A stretch of DNA of 64,000 bases from an uncultured Bacteroidales bacterium (lineage in GTDB: Bacteria; Bacteroidota; Bacteroidia; Bacteroidales; Paludibacteraceae). Below, piece after piece: positions 1-7,391 of this stretch (within the stretch, counting starts at the first letter, position 1; the number at the start of each line of letters is the position of its first letter). A program made the translations under genes and the position numbers. The stretch is taken from contig ONTT01000007.1 of assembly GCA_900320865.1 (NCBI GenBank), positions 1-64,000 of the forward strand, given 5' to 3'. The notes beneath the pieces are model-generated. The model did no database searches. It was not told the origin of the DNA and saw only the letters and a list, made by a program, of their open reading frames with translations.

Positions 1-93
1 AATGATCTGCCATATGGGCGAGCCGAAAAAGGAAAGCCGATACTGGTCAATTACCTTTATCATGAGGAGATCCGGTTAAATAACAATAAATAG
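1..93 (+). CDS. C-terminal end of an unidentified protein (partial)
   Basis: An open frame runs from the window edge to a TAG at 91-93 and gives about 30 residues (starting NDLPYGRAEKG and ending RLNNNK). A strong hairpin terminator follows about 50 bases later, which supports this as a true gene end. The family cannot be recognised from so short a piece. Confidence 0.4.
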   Translation, partial: NDLPYGRAEKGKPILVNYLYHEEIRLNNNK

Positions 94-143
94 CAAAAAC
101 GACAATTTTTTGAATTATACAAGTTTTTTGTAAAAAACACGAC

Positions 144-176
144 AAACCTCGGCCGTTTTTTAGGCGGTCGAGGTTT
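144..176 (+). terminator. Intrinsic terminator after the partial gene
   Basis: The 12-bp stem is AAACCTCGGCCG (144-155) with CGGTCGAGGTTT (165-176), with one G-T wobble, around a T-rich loop. It is followed by AATTTTG. On the other strand the hairpin is followed by a T-run as well, so it may also end transcription of the small gene at 194-277. Confidence 0.7.
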
Positions 177-193
177 AATTTTGTGTGATTAAG

Positions 194-277
194 TTACTTT
201 TTGCGGTTTAGCCAAATAACCGGCACTACAAAGGCGGCAAGTAATACGATGCCGACAATAATTGTTGTGGTGTCCAT
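194..277 (-). CDS. 27-residue single-pass membrane peptide
   Basis: The frame ATG (275-277) to TAA (194-196) encodes a 27-residue peptide. It has a short polar start (MDTTT), a hydrophobic segment of about 17 residues (IIVGIVLLAAFVVPVIW) and a basic end (LNRKK). This is the layout of an inner-membrane microprotein with its tail in the cytoplasm. An AAGGAA sequence lies about 6 bases before the ATG, a better ribosome site than most genes here have. I do not recognise the family. KdpF-like and other transporter-accessory peptides have this size and shape, but nothing around it suggests a partner. No TAnnTTTG promoter is visible directly upstream. Confidence 0.5.
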   Translation of the reverse strand: MDTTTIIVGIVLLAAFVVPVIWLNRKK

Positions 278-304
278 AATATTTCCTTGTTTAAATTGTT
301 TCAA

Positions 305-349
305 TTTGTGTTGTTAATATTCAGTTATTTCTCTGAAAGTCAACACAAA
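305..349. repeat. Nested inverted repeat between two small genes
   Basis: The outer arms are TTTGTGTTG (305-313) and CAACACAAA (341-349), a perfect 9-bp match. Inside them lie TTCAG (320-324) and CTGAA (333-337), a perfect 5-bp match. As RNA this gives two stacked stems. No T-run follows on either strand, so it does not look like a simple terminator. Confidence 0.5.
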
Positions 350-483
350 ATGCGCCGGAGGAAGTATACATAGTACGTGCTCCCGGCAGAGGAACAGAAA
401 GGACTTGTCTCAAGCCGTTCCTGACCGCGAAAAACAATAAAAACAGGTTGGTAATGATGAATCATTTTGCGCAAGAAAGCCGT

Positions 484-738
484 TCAGGTTCTGTTCTTGC
501 CGAAAGGCGTGCGCTGGGTGTTTGCACTGAAATGAGTGGGTACAGAGGTGGTTATGTTCGAACCACTGTTGGCAAGGGTCAAGGGTTCGCCTTGTATCCC
601 CACAAGCGTGTGATGGTCGGTTTGTTGCACTGCGCAACCGGACGTTTGTACCGGTTGCACAGTAGGCTTATCCATCGGCCCAAACAACTGAACGCCGATG
701 CTCACCAAGATCAACAATATGTACCAAAATCGTTTCAT
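484..738 (-). CDS. Small exported protein of unknown function (84 aa)
   Basis: The chosen ATG is at 736-738 because a clear promoter (-7 TACCTTTGC at 752-760) leaves only about 13 bases of leader, so the longer upstream start cannot be transcribed. The product begins MKRFWYILLILVSIGVQLFG, a signal peptide or membrane anchor. A polar region rich in Thr, Gln and Ser follows, with a single Cys (TSGCAVQQ). The DNA for that region contains an 11-bp inverted repeat (631-641 with 651-661). No family is recognised. The promoter and signal sequence argue for a real gene, but the low-complexity C-terminus could be a decayed reading frame. Confidence 0.45.
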   Translation of the reverse strand: MKRFWYILLILVSIGVQLFGPMDKPTVQPVQTSGCAVQQTDHHTLVGIQGEPLTLANSGSNITTSVPTHFSANTQRTPFGKNRT

Positions 739-751
739 CTCAAAAGCGAGT

Positions 752-783
752 GCAAAGGTACAACAAAAAAATGACATGTGCAA
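752..783 (-). promoter_or_regulatory. Bacteroidota promoter for the small exported protein
   Basis: On the minus strand TTG (783-781) is followed by exactly 20 bases and then TACCTTTGC (760-752). This fits the Bacteroidota -33/-7 consensus (TTTG and TAnnTTTG). Confidence 0.7.
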
Positions 784-825
784 ATAAATGCCCGTTTTTT
801 TTGAGCAAGAGGGATCGTTTAGGCA

Positions 826-856
826 TAAAAAAACAGAGCCTCGTCTCCGAAACTCT
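826..856 (-). terminator. Terminator of the AraC-type regulator gene
   Basis: The minus-strand 9-bp stem is AGAGTTTCG (856-848) with CGAGGCTCT (843-835), including two G-U pairs, around a GAGA loop. A T-run follows. It lies 28 bases after the stop codon. Confidence 0.7.
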
Positions 857-883
857 ACCTGCCGAGTTCACCACTGTCAGCAA

Positions 884-1765
884 TTAATTTGAGTTCCCTC
901 CTTTCAGACGGTATTCCTTGGCCGTCATGCCGGTACTTCGTTTGAAATAGCGGAAGAATGCGGAGGGTTCGCTGAATCCGAGCGTGTAGGCGATCTCCGT
1001 CAGAGATGCGGAGGGCCGGAACTCCATCATCTGCTTGGCCTGCGTGATGACGTACTGCTCGATCCATTCGCTGGGCGCGGTACCGCCTGTAGCCGCACGA
1101 ATGACTTTCGCCAGTTGCTTCGGCGTCAGGTTCATCAGGTCCGCATAATACTGCACCTCGCGCGACTCGCAGTGGTGCGCCACTACCAAATCGCAGAATT
1201 GCTTGAGCAACAGGGTCTCGCGTTCCTCTATGAAATCTTTGTCCCGCTCGTGGCGGTAGTAATTGAGTAACTCGTAACCAAAAACCAACTGCGATAAGAG
1301 CAACTGTCTCCGGTGCGGTAGCTCCTGATCGTCATGCCCGGCTACGGCGGCTAAGAGTTCCATCACCGCCATCAGACGCTTGACTTGTTCGTCCGAGAGA
1401 ATATATCCGGGTTTGTTATGATACACCTGAACATTATGGTAGTAAACCGATGTCAGCATCTCTTCAAACAACTGCGGTGTGACGATCAGACGCGAGTAGA
1501 CCAAATCATCTGTACGATCAATAAAACGCACCATGTGGCCCGGATGAACGAGCACTACCATGTTCGGCACCATGGTCGCTACACGCGAGTCATACACTAC
1601 CTCCGCCGTACCCCGGTGGAGCAGAATCAGATAATAGCAGGGTAGGATACGATTAATACCGCAAATCTCGCGGGGAAACTCCTGCGAATAGCAGTCCACT
1701 AAGATACCTCGCTGCATCACTTGTTGCAAGCGCGGAATGAGAAATGTAGGAGAGCTTTTTTCCAT
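884..1765 (-). CDS. AraC-family transcriptional regulator
   Basis: This 293-residue protein has an N-terminal cupin-like sensor half (about 1-165). Its C-terminal AraC/XylS domain (about 190-290) contains two helix-turn-helix units. The second unit includes ASLTEIAYTLGFSEPSAFFR and is followed by FKRSTGMTAKEYR, the family's hallmark end. AraC proteins usually bind a small ligand in the cupin and activate nearby genes. The ligand cannot be read from sequence. It has its own promoter (1784-1815) and terminator, so it is monocistronic. The nearest minus-strand gene downstream is the small exported protein at 484-738, a possible target by position only. Confidence 0.9.
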   Translation of the reverse strand: MEKSSPTFLIPRLQQVMQRGILVDCYSQEFPREICGINRILPCYYLILLHRGTAEVVYDSRVATMVPNMVVLVHPGHMVRFIDRTDDLVYSRLIVTPQLFEEMLTSVYYHNVQVYHNKPGYILSDEQVKRLMAVMELLAAVAGHDDQELPHRRQLLLSQLVFGYELLNYYRHERDKDFIEERETLLLKQFCDLVVAHHCESREVQYYADLMNLTPKQLAKVIRAATGGTAPSEWIEQYVITQAKQMMEFRPSASLTEIAYTLGFSEPSAFFRYFKRSTGMTAKEYRLKGGNSN

Positions 1766-1783
1766 CGTTGTGCCAATTTGCCT

Positions 1784-1815
1784 GCAAAAGTATAGTTTTT
1801 TTTTGAATTATGCAA
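1784..1815 (-). promoter_or_regulatory. Promoter of the AraC-type regulator
   Basis: On the minus strand TTG (1815-1813), within CTTGCATAATTCAAAA, is followed by 20 bases and TACTTTTGC (1792-1784). Confidence 0.7.
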
Positions 1816-1854
1816 GAAAAGCGACAAATCGTCATAAGAATATCCCAAATTGTT

Positions 1855-2424
1855 TTAATGTTTCATTCCGCGTTCAGCGAAGAATTTCCATAATGGAGCA
1901 GCGTGGAGGGCTTGAATGATCTCTCCGTCCCGCAACATCTCCAGTACTTGTTCCGGCGAGAGGATGTCCACATGGATATCCTCCGTCTTTTCTAAGTGTT
2001 GCTCCCGGCGTTTCTCCACCCCAGTAGCGAGGAAGGTATAGGATAGGTTGTTATGGTTGGTCGGATTCGGCGAGAGGGTCATAAAGAGTTTCCATTCGCC
2101 GCCTTCATATCCGGTTTCTTCGGATAACTCCCGTTGTGCTGCTTGCAGCGGTGTCTCCCCCGGGTCGATGACGCCGGCTACGAGTTCGTAGTGGGTCTCG
2201 CCTAAGGCATGGCGGTACTGGTCCTCCATCACCATCTGCCCGTCTTTGGTGAGGGCGATGACGTTAATCCAATCGGGGAACTCGAATACAAACCAAGTAG
2301 GTATCTGCGTACCGCTCGGCATCTCTACACACTCTTGACGGACGGACAGCCAGGGTCCGATATGCAAGATATTCTCGGATTTAACCACCTTCCACGGGCG
2401 GTTGACTAACTTAGGATAAGCCAT
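1855..2424 (-). CDS. NUDIX hydrolase (ADP-ribose pyrophosphatase-like)
   Basis: This 189-residue protein has a complete Nudix box starting at about residue 84 (GVIDPGE, then RELSEETGY). It matches the Gx5Ex7REUxEExGU signature that binds Mg and hydrolyses nucleoside diphosphates linked to another group. The N-terminal strand region before the box is typical of the ADP-sugar/ADP-ribose group, but the substrate is inferred. The ATG lies inside the end of the hemolysin III gene (19-base overlap), so it is the last gene of the aldehyde dehydrogenase / hemolysin III / NUDIX operon and is probably translationally coupled. Confidence 0.88.
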   Translation of the reverse strand: MAYPKLVNRPWKVVKSENILHIGPWLSVRQECVEMPSGTQIPTWFVFEFPDWINVIALTKDGQMVMEDQYRHALGETHYELVAGVIDPGETPLQAAQRELSEETGYEGGEWKLFMTLSPNPTNHNNLSYTFLATGVEKRREQHLEKTEDIHVDILSPEQVLEMLRDGEIIQALHAAPLWKFFAERGMKH

Positions 2425-3065
2425 GTTGCAATTGTATGGGACGCGGCGCCAAGCGTGATGAACACATGCCAGATAGCATGGTAGAACGCGTGCTCCTCGT
2501 CATTGTTAAAGAAATAAGAACCAATCGTATAGAAAACGCCTTCGGCGATGATCCAGAAGAAGGCCGCGTGGGACATGTGCAACCACATCGGGTAGAGTAT
2601 CGGCAGCGCCACCCAACCCATCGCCAAGTACAGCGCCAATGACAGTTTCGGGTGTTTACCTAAGGCGACGAACTTACCGATTGCGCCGGCCAAGACGCAG
2701 GTCCATAGAAAACCGAACAGACTCCAACCGATCCACCCGCCTACGACAGACAGGCATATCAACGAGTACGAACCCGCTATCATGATGTAGATCGAGATAT
2801 GATCGAAGATGCGCAGACGGGCTTTATGCTTAGGTGACGTGACGGCATGATAGAGCGTCGAGGAGAGAAACATCAGCAGCATGCCGAGCAGGAACAGGGC
2901 AGTTGCTGCTATTTGTGATTGGTGATTGGTGATTGGTGATTGGTAAGCCAAGGCCATCAACGGCCATGCGATAGCGAGTGTCGCTATCGCGGGAAAGACA
3001 TGCGTCAGCGTATTCGCTTTCTCCTCTGTCGGTACGTTTTTCCAATAGGTGGTGAAGCTGCTCAT
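2406..3065 (-). CDS. Hemolysin III family (PAQR-like) membrane protein
   Basis: This 219-residue protein has about seven membrane segments and the family's conserved polar residues: SSTLYHA near 69-74, FDHISIYIMIAGSY near 87-100 and HAIWHVF near the end. These His, Asp and Ser residues form the zinc-site pattern shared with PAQR receptors. The name comes from a haemolytic assay; the usual role is thought to be membrane-lipid homeostasis. Its ATG overlaps the aldehyde dehydrogenase stop (ATGA, 3062-3065). Residues about 41-52 (YQSPITNHQSQI) are encoded by a tandem ATTGGTG repeat (2914-2944), apparently inserted in frame in the first periplasmic loop. Confidence 0.9.
   Translation of the reverse strand: MSSFTTYWKNVPTEEKANTLTHVFPAIATLAIAWPLMALAYQSPITNHQSQIAATALFLLGMLLMFLSSTLYHAVTSPKHKARLRIFDHISIYIMIAGSYSLICLSVVGGWIGWSLFGFLWTCVLAGAIGKFVALGKHPKLSLALYLAMGWVALPILYPMWLHMSHAAFFWIIAEGVFYTIGSYFFNNDEEHAFYHAIWHVFITLGAASHTIATWLILS
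2914..2944. repeat. Heptameric ATTGGTG tandem repeat inside the hemolysin III gene
   Basis: About four copies of GATTGGT occur in frame. The same heptamer family appears at 37221-37254 and 57116-57178, with weaker relatives at 27808-27832, 41801-41830 and 63579-63612. Confidence 0.85.
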
Positions 3066-4477
3066 CGTTCAAATAACCGCAATAACTTCATTTTCTTTTT
3101 ACCTGCTTCGCCGCTATACGGATGTTCACGCAAAGAGAGGTTGAAATGCGTGCTACCTTTGAGAACGGTCTGCGGGTGGGTGAACTCGCGGAAGCCCCAT
3201 TCGCCATGGTATGCACCCATGCCGGAGTGCCCCGTACCGTTAAACGGTACTCCTTTAACCATCATATGAATACATACCTCGTTGATGCACCCTCCGCCGA
3301 ACTGATAGGTCTGCATGACGCGGTTCGCCCATCGCATATTTTTGGTGAAGATATACATCGCTAAGGGGTGCTCGCGGTCAGCTATCACGTCCATGAGACT
3401 ATCTACCTCTGCATCTTTGAAGGGCACGATAGGCAGCAGCGGACAGAAGAGTTCGTGCTGCACGATGGGTTCGTCGATAGCCACGGGATAGATCATCGTA
3501 GGAGCATATTGACGGTTTTCTTTATTACCGATACCGCCGAAGATAATTCGATTGCGGTACTCGTCCGCTAACTTGGCGCATTTGTCATAGGCCGTATTGG
3601 TGATGAGTTTCGGATACTCGGGGTTCGTCTCGGGATGTTCACTTATTTGAGCCACAAAGGCCGCTTTCAACTCTCGCAAGAAGTCCTCGGCCACTTCTTC
3701 GGCTACGGCTATTTGGTTGATGTTAATACATATCTGCCCGGCATTGAGCAGTTTGAAGAACGCGATCTTACGGGCCGCATCTTTGAGGTCGGCATCTTTG
3801 CGAACGACGCACCAGTTTCCGGTCTCGCCGCCTAACTCGAGCGCTACCGGTGTGAGGTTCTTCGCCGCTTCGGCTAACACATGTTTACCGACCGAGGGGC
3901 TGCCGGTGTAGAAGATCTTGTCCCATCGTTGCGCCAAACACATATCCGCTACGTCATGCCCGCCGTCGATGAGCGTGATATAGTCAGGCGGGAACACTTC
4001 GGCAAAGAACTTCTTAAGTGCTGCAGTACTGGCAGCGGATTTCGAACTGGACTTGATGACGACCGTGTTTCCGCCGCACATAGCGGCCGCTACGACGCCT
4101 ATCGTCAGGAGGATAGGGAAGTTAAACGGACTGATGACCAGACAGACGCCATAGGGCATCTTATAGACCTTGGTAAAGATACTCGGCCAACACATCAGGC
4201 CGCTGAAATGAATCTCCGGTCGGCTCCATCGGCGCAGACCAGATATCATTTCATTCACTTCGGTGATGATGGGTCCTATATCGCATAGATAGGCCTCTAA
4301 TTCACTTCTGCCGAGATCTGCTTGCAAGGCAGCAATCAACTCGTCCTGACGGGCGAGCACGGCAGCTTTGAGTCGCTTGAGTTGTTGGATACGCCATTTA
4401 ATCGGCAGTGTCTCGCCGGAGCGGAAATACTTCCGTTGTGCGGCTACGATGTCTCTTATGGAATCTTCTGTGTACAT
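3062..4477 (-). CDS. Aldehyde dehydrogenase
   Basis: This 471-residue NAD(P)-dependent aldehyde dehydrogenase oxidises an aldehyde to the acid. Visible family motifs are the N-terminal SPFNFP segment (about 116-121), the cofactor-binding GNTVVIKSS (about 136-144), the general base Glu214 in LELGG and the catalytic Cys250 in NAGQIC. The length fits the class 3-like (fatty/aromatic aldehyde) branch, which is shorter than the 500-residue class. The residues after LELGG are ETGNW instead of the usual KSP, which may affect cofactor or substrate preference. It is first in the operon with hemolysin III and NUDIX, behind the promoter at 4540-4571. Substrate unknown. Confidence 0.92.
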   Translation of the reverse strand: MYTEDSIRDIVAAQRKYFRSGETLPIKWRIQQLKRLKAAVLARQDELIAALQADLGRSELEAYLCDIGPIITEVNEMISGLRRWSRPEIHFSGLMCWPSIFTKVYKMPYGVCLVISPFNFPILLTIGVVAAAMCGGNTVVIKSSSKSAASTAALKKFFAEVFPPDYITLIDGGHDVADMCLAQRWDKIFYTGSPSVGKHVLAEAAKNLTPVALELGGETGNWCVVRKDADLKDAARKIAFFKLLNAGQICININQIAVAEEVAEDFLRELKAAFVAQISEHPETNPEYPKLITNTAYDKCAKLADEYRNRIIFGGIGNKENRQYAPTMIYPVAIDEPIVQHELFCPLLPIVPFKDAEVDSLMDVIADREHPLAMYIFTKNMRWANRVMQTYQFGGGCINEVCIHMMVKGVPFNGTGHSGMGAYHGEWGFREFTHPQTVLKGSTHFNLSLREHPYSGEAGKKKMKLLRLFER

Positions 4478-4539
4478 AGTTCTTTCATCTGTTTCCTAAA
4501 ATGATAGGTATCCATGATGGTTCTTTCAATTTTGCGACT

Positions 4540-4571
4540 GCAAAATTACTATTTTTTTTTGATATATCCAA
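4540..4571 (-). promoter_or_regulatory. Promoter of the aldehyde dehydrogenase operon
   Basis: On the minus strand TTG (4571-4569), within TTTTGGATATATC, is followed by 20 bases and TAATTTTGC (4548-4540). The -7 box lies in a palindrome (ATTTTGC-agtc-GCAAAAT). The leader also holds a short upstream frame (about 19 codons from an ATG at 4514) that overlaps the main start in another frame. Confidence 0.7.
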
Positions 4572-4581
4572 AACAACCACA

Positions 4582-4647
4582 AAAAATTTAAATAAATTTA
4601 ATTTTTAACGTTAAATCCTTGTATATTCCAAATTTTTGTAGTACCTT
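4582..4647 (+). repeat. Upstream copy of a 66-bp promoter duplication (decayed -7)
   Basis: This stretch is identical over 66 bases to 4724-4789. Its -7 element reads TACCTTCGG, not TACCTTTGC, so it is probably weak or dead. The 76 bases between the copies hold a hairpin (GTTCGCA 4687-4693 with TGCGAAC 4700-4706). Confidence 0.85.
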
Positions 4648-4723
4648 CGGACTCCGCCTTCCGTGCCGGAATTCCCCCGAAAGAACGTTCGCATCTTTGT
4701 GCGAACAACAAGTATTTCCCATT

Positions 4724-4789
4724 AAAAATTTAAATAAATTTAATTTTTAACGTTAAATCCTTGTATATTCCAAATTTTTGTAGTACCTT
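4724..4789 (+). repeat. Downstream copy of the 66-bp promoter duplication
   Basis: This is a perfect direct repeat of 4582-4647, offset by 142 bases. It carries the A/T-rich upstream region and most of the active promoter of the DUF349 gene. Confidence 0.9.
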
Positions 4790-4792
4790 TGC
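4761..4792 (+). promoter_or_regulatory. Promoter of the DUF349-ftsE-sufE genes
   Basis: TTG (4761-4763, within CTTGTATATTCCAAA) is followed by 20 bases and TACCTTTGC (4784-4792). Downstream comes GCGCAAA, completing the TTTGC-agc-GCAAA palindrome seen at several promoters here. Confidence 0.75.
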
Positions 4793-4829
4793 AGCGCAAA
4801 TTATAATGGTTTAATTGCATATACGATAT

Positions 4830-6308
4830 ATGGCAAGTACACGACAGGAGATCATCGATGAACTCAAGCAGTTGCTTGAGCAAGATGTGGTAGCGATCAA
4901 GGATCAAGTAGATCATCTTAAGACCCGCTTCTATAGCATAGAAGAGGCGTTGGAAGAAACGGCTGCGGAGGCGGAAGCCGCTGCGGAGAATAACCCGGTA
5001 GAAGAAGAGTTCAAAGCGCTGTTGGCGCAATACAAAGCGAAGCGAGCCGAAGTAGCCGCTGCGCAGGCCAAGGAAGAGGCGGATAACCTCGCCCGTAAGC
5101 AGGCGATCTTGGACGAGATGCGCACGATGGTAGAAGGCGCGAATGCCGACGGCGTGATGGCGAACCTGCAGAAGATGCGGGAGTTACAGGCCACTTGGAA
5201 GACCATAGGTGCCGTACCGGCACCCAAGACCCAGGAGATTCGAAAGGCATATCAGCAATACCAAGAGCAATTCTACGACCTGGTGAAGATCAATATCGAG
5301 TTACGCGACCTGGACTTCAAGAAGAACCAGGAGCAGAAGACCTTGCTGTGCGAAGCAGCGGAGCGCCTGCAGGAGAATAACAATATCATAGAGGCATCGC
5401 GCGCGCTGCAGCAGTTGCATGACGAGTGGGCGGAGATTGGCCCTACGGCACGTGAAGTGCGCGAAGAGTTATGGAACCGTTTCAAAGCCGCTTCGACTAT
5501 TATCAATAAGAAACATCAGGCCTATTTCGACGAACTGCATGCCAAAGAGCAAGCGAACCTCGAGGCCAAGCAAGCCATCATCGACCAACTCAAGGCGATT
5601 AACGAACCCATCGTAAACGGTCAGCCGTTGAGCGCCAAACAATGGGAGGCTGCTACCCAGCAAGTGCAGAACCTGCAGACCGAATGGCGTAAGATCGGTT
5701 TTGCGCCGAAGAAATACAATCTGTCTATCTATGAGACCTATCGGGCGGAGTGCGACCGGTTCTTCCATGCCAAGACCGAGTTCTTCAAGGATATCCGTGA
5801 TGCTTTCATAACCAACCTCAAGCATAAACGTGCGCTGGTAGCGAAGGCGCAGGAGATCACGGAAAACGCGAAGGCGAAGTTGGAGAGCAACGAGATGACA
5901 CGCGAACTATGGGACGAGATGACGTCGCAGGTGCAGGCTATTCAGGCCGAATGGAAGACCGTAGGTATGGTTTCCCGCAAATATTCCGATGAGCTTTGGA
6001 AGAAGTTCTCCGAGACCTGCGATGCATTCTTCGAGGCGAAGCGTGAGGCCCAGAAAGGCGAGCGTCTGAAGCAGAAAGGCGAACGGGCTGCCAGAGCAGC
6101 TCGTCAGGCTGCCAGCCAAGGAGCGGATGGTCTGCGTCGTCTGCGTGACCGGCTCCAGCAGGAAATCAAGATCGCCGAGAACAACATCCTCTTCTTTACT
6201 GCCAAGTCCAAGACGGCCAATAAGCTCGTGGACTCGATGCAGAAAAAGATCGACGAACTCAAGAAGCAATTAGAAGATATCCAAAACCAGTTGGATAACG
6301 CAGAATAA
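4830..6308 (+). CDS. DUF349 domain protein
   Basis: This 492-residue, very helical protein is rich in Glu, Lys, Ala and Gln. It contains at least four DUF349 repeats, each recognised by a W-(K/A/R)-x-(I/V)-G core followed by a three-helix pattern: WKTIGAVPAPK, WAEIGPTAREV, WRKIGFAPKKY and WKTVGMVSRKY. The N-terminal 90 residues and the last 40 are coiled coil. DUF349 proteins are widespread in Bacteroidota and their role is not established. I chose the ATG at 4830 because a TTG five codons earlier lies only about 20 bases from the promoter and has no support. The stop TAA overlaps the ftsE start (TAATG). Confidence 0.88.
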   Translation: MASTRQEIIDELKQLLEQDVVAIKDQVDHLKTRFYSIEEALEETAAEAEAAAENNPVEEEFKALLAQYKAKRAEVAAAQAKEEADNLARKQAILDEMRTMVEGANADGVMANLQKMRELQATWKTIGAVPAPKTQEIRKAYQQYQEQFYDLVKINIELRDLDFKKNQEQKTLLCEAAERLQENNNIIEASRALQQLHDEWAEIGPTAREVREELWNRFKAASTIINKKHQAYFDELHAKEQANLEAKQAIIDQLKAINEPIVNGQPLSAKQWEAATQQVQNLQTEWRKIGFAPKKYNLSIYETYRAECDRFFHAKTEFFKDIRDAFITNLKHKRALVAKAQEITENAKAKLESNEMTRELWDEMTSQVQAIQAEWKTVGMVSRKYSDELWKKFSETCDAFFEAKREAQKGERLKQKGERAARAARQAASQGADGLRRLRDRLQQEIKIAENNILFFTAKSKTANKLVDSMQKKIDELKKQLEDIQNQLDNAE

Positions 6309-6976
6309 TGAGCAAACTAATCGAATACAAAGGCGTAGAGGTGCATCAGGCGGACCAGATTGTGCTGCATGATGTGAATCTGACGGTGGAGGAAGGCGAG
6401 ATGATCTATCTGCTTGGTAAAGTAGGTAGCGGTAAGTCGTCTTTCATGAAAACGCTCTACGGCGCCTTACCTATCGCCTTTGGCGAAGCGCATGTATTGG
6501 GCTATGATATGCCCACTATCCGTCGTCGTAAATTGCCGTATCTGCGTCGCCGCTTAGGTATCATCTTCCAGGACTACAAGTTACTGACGGATCGCTCCGT
6601 TGAGGAGAACCTGTTGTTTGTGCTGGGCGCGACGGGATGGAAGGATAAGAAACTAATGCGCGACCATGTGCACGAAGTGCTGAAGCAAGTGGGCATGGAG
6701 ACCAAGGCCTACAAGAAACCCTATGAGTTATCCGGAGGAGAACAGCAGCGTGTGGTGATTGCGCGTGCTTTGCTGAATTCCCCGGAGATCATCTTGGCGG
6801 ACGAACCGACCGGAAACCTCGATGCCGAGACGGGCCGCGAGATCATGGAACTCCTATATTCGATTAGTAAAGCCGGTATCACCGTGCTGATGTCCACTCA
6901 CAACCGCCTCTGGCCGGAATTGTTCCCGGGTAAGATTTGGTTGTTTGAAAACGGAGAGATACGCCATGTCGATTAA
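6308..6976 (+). CDS. ftsE: Cell-division ABC transporter ATPase FtsE
   Basis: This 222-residue ABC ATPase is of the FtsE/LolD-like type. Walker A is GKVGSGKSS (about 37-45), the Q-loop is in FQDYKLL, the signature is LSGGEQQR, Walker B is IILADEP and the switch His is in STHN. FtsE pairs with the membrane protein FtsX to control peptidoglycan hydrolases at the division site. No ftsX lies beside it, which is usual in Bacteroidota. Its start overlaps the DUF349 stop and its end overlaps sufE, so the three genes are co-transcribed. LolD-type export ATPases are the main alternative, but the short length and FQDYKLL favour FtsE. Confidence 0.85.
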   Translation: MSKLIEYKGVEVHQADQIVLHDVNLTVEEGEMIYLLGKVGSGKSSFMKTLYGALPIAFGEAHVLGYDMPTIRRRKLPYLRRRLGIIFQDYKLLTDRSVEENLLFVLGATGWKDKKLMRDHVHEVLKQVGMETKAYKKPYELSGGEQQRVVIARALLNSPEIILADEPTGNLDAETGREIMELLYSISKAGITVLMSTHNRLWPELFPGKIWLFENGEIRHVD

Positions 6977-7391
6977 CGAAGCACAGGATGCAATCATCGA
7001 GGAGTTCGAAGCCTTCGATGACTGGATTGATCGCTATCAGCTGCTGAGCGACTACGGTAGGGAGTTGAAGCAAAATCCCTTGCCTGAAGAGGATCGCATC
7101 GACCGTAACCTCATCGACGGCTGTCAGTCGAAAGTATGGATCACCTGCCGCAAGGGAGAAGACGGAAAGTTATATTTCAAGGGTGACTCGGATGCGTTGC
7201 TGGTACAAGGTATCGTTGCGCTGATCTTGCAGGTTTTCAACGGCCATACGCCCAAAGAGATACTGGATACGCAACTCTATTTCATCGAGCGTATAGGACT
7301 GCAGGAGCACCTGAGTCCGACCCGATCCAATGGTGTAGTAGCGATGATAAAGCAGATCCGGATGTTCGCTTTAGCGTATCAAGCGGTATAA
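6966..7391 (+). CDS. sufE: SufE family cysteine-desulfuration protein
   Basis: This 141-residue protein, beginning MSINEAQDAI, matches SufE over its full length. The conserved segment NLIDGCQSKVW holds the sulfur-accepting Cys53. SufE takes persulfide sulfur from the desulfurase SufS and hands it to the SufBCD scaffold for Fe-S cluster assembly. No other suf genes are in the window. The start at 6966 gives an 11-base overlap with ftsE; an upstream in-frame ATG at 6945 lies deeper in ftsE and adds residues absent from the family. The 3' end overlaps the convergent aroK gene by 21 bases. Confidence 0.9.
   Translation: MSINEAQDAIIEEFEAFDDWIDRYQLLSDYGRELKQNPLPEEDRIDRNLIDGCQSKVWITCRKGEDGKLYFKGDSDALLVQGIVALILQVFNGHTPKEILDTQLYFIERIGLQEHLSPTRSNGVVAMIKQIRMFALAYQAV

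Noticed and set aside
410..637. 75-residue minus-strand frame
   Set aside because: It overlaps the better supported exported-protein frame at 484-738, lacks a signal or promoter and reads as a shadow frame.
4458..4514. Frameshifted longer N-terminus of the aldehyde dehydrogenase
   Set aside because: The 19-codon upstream frame overlaps the start but encodes nothing resembling the family; the main start already gives a full-length enzyme.
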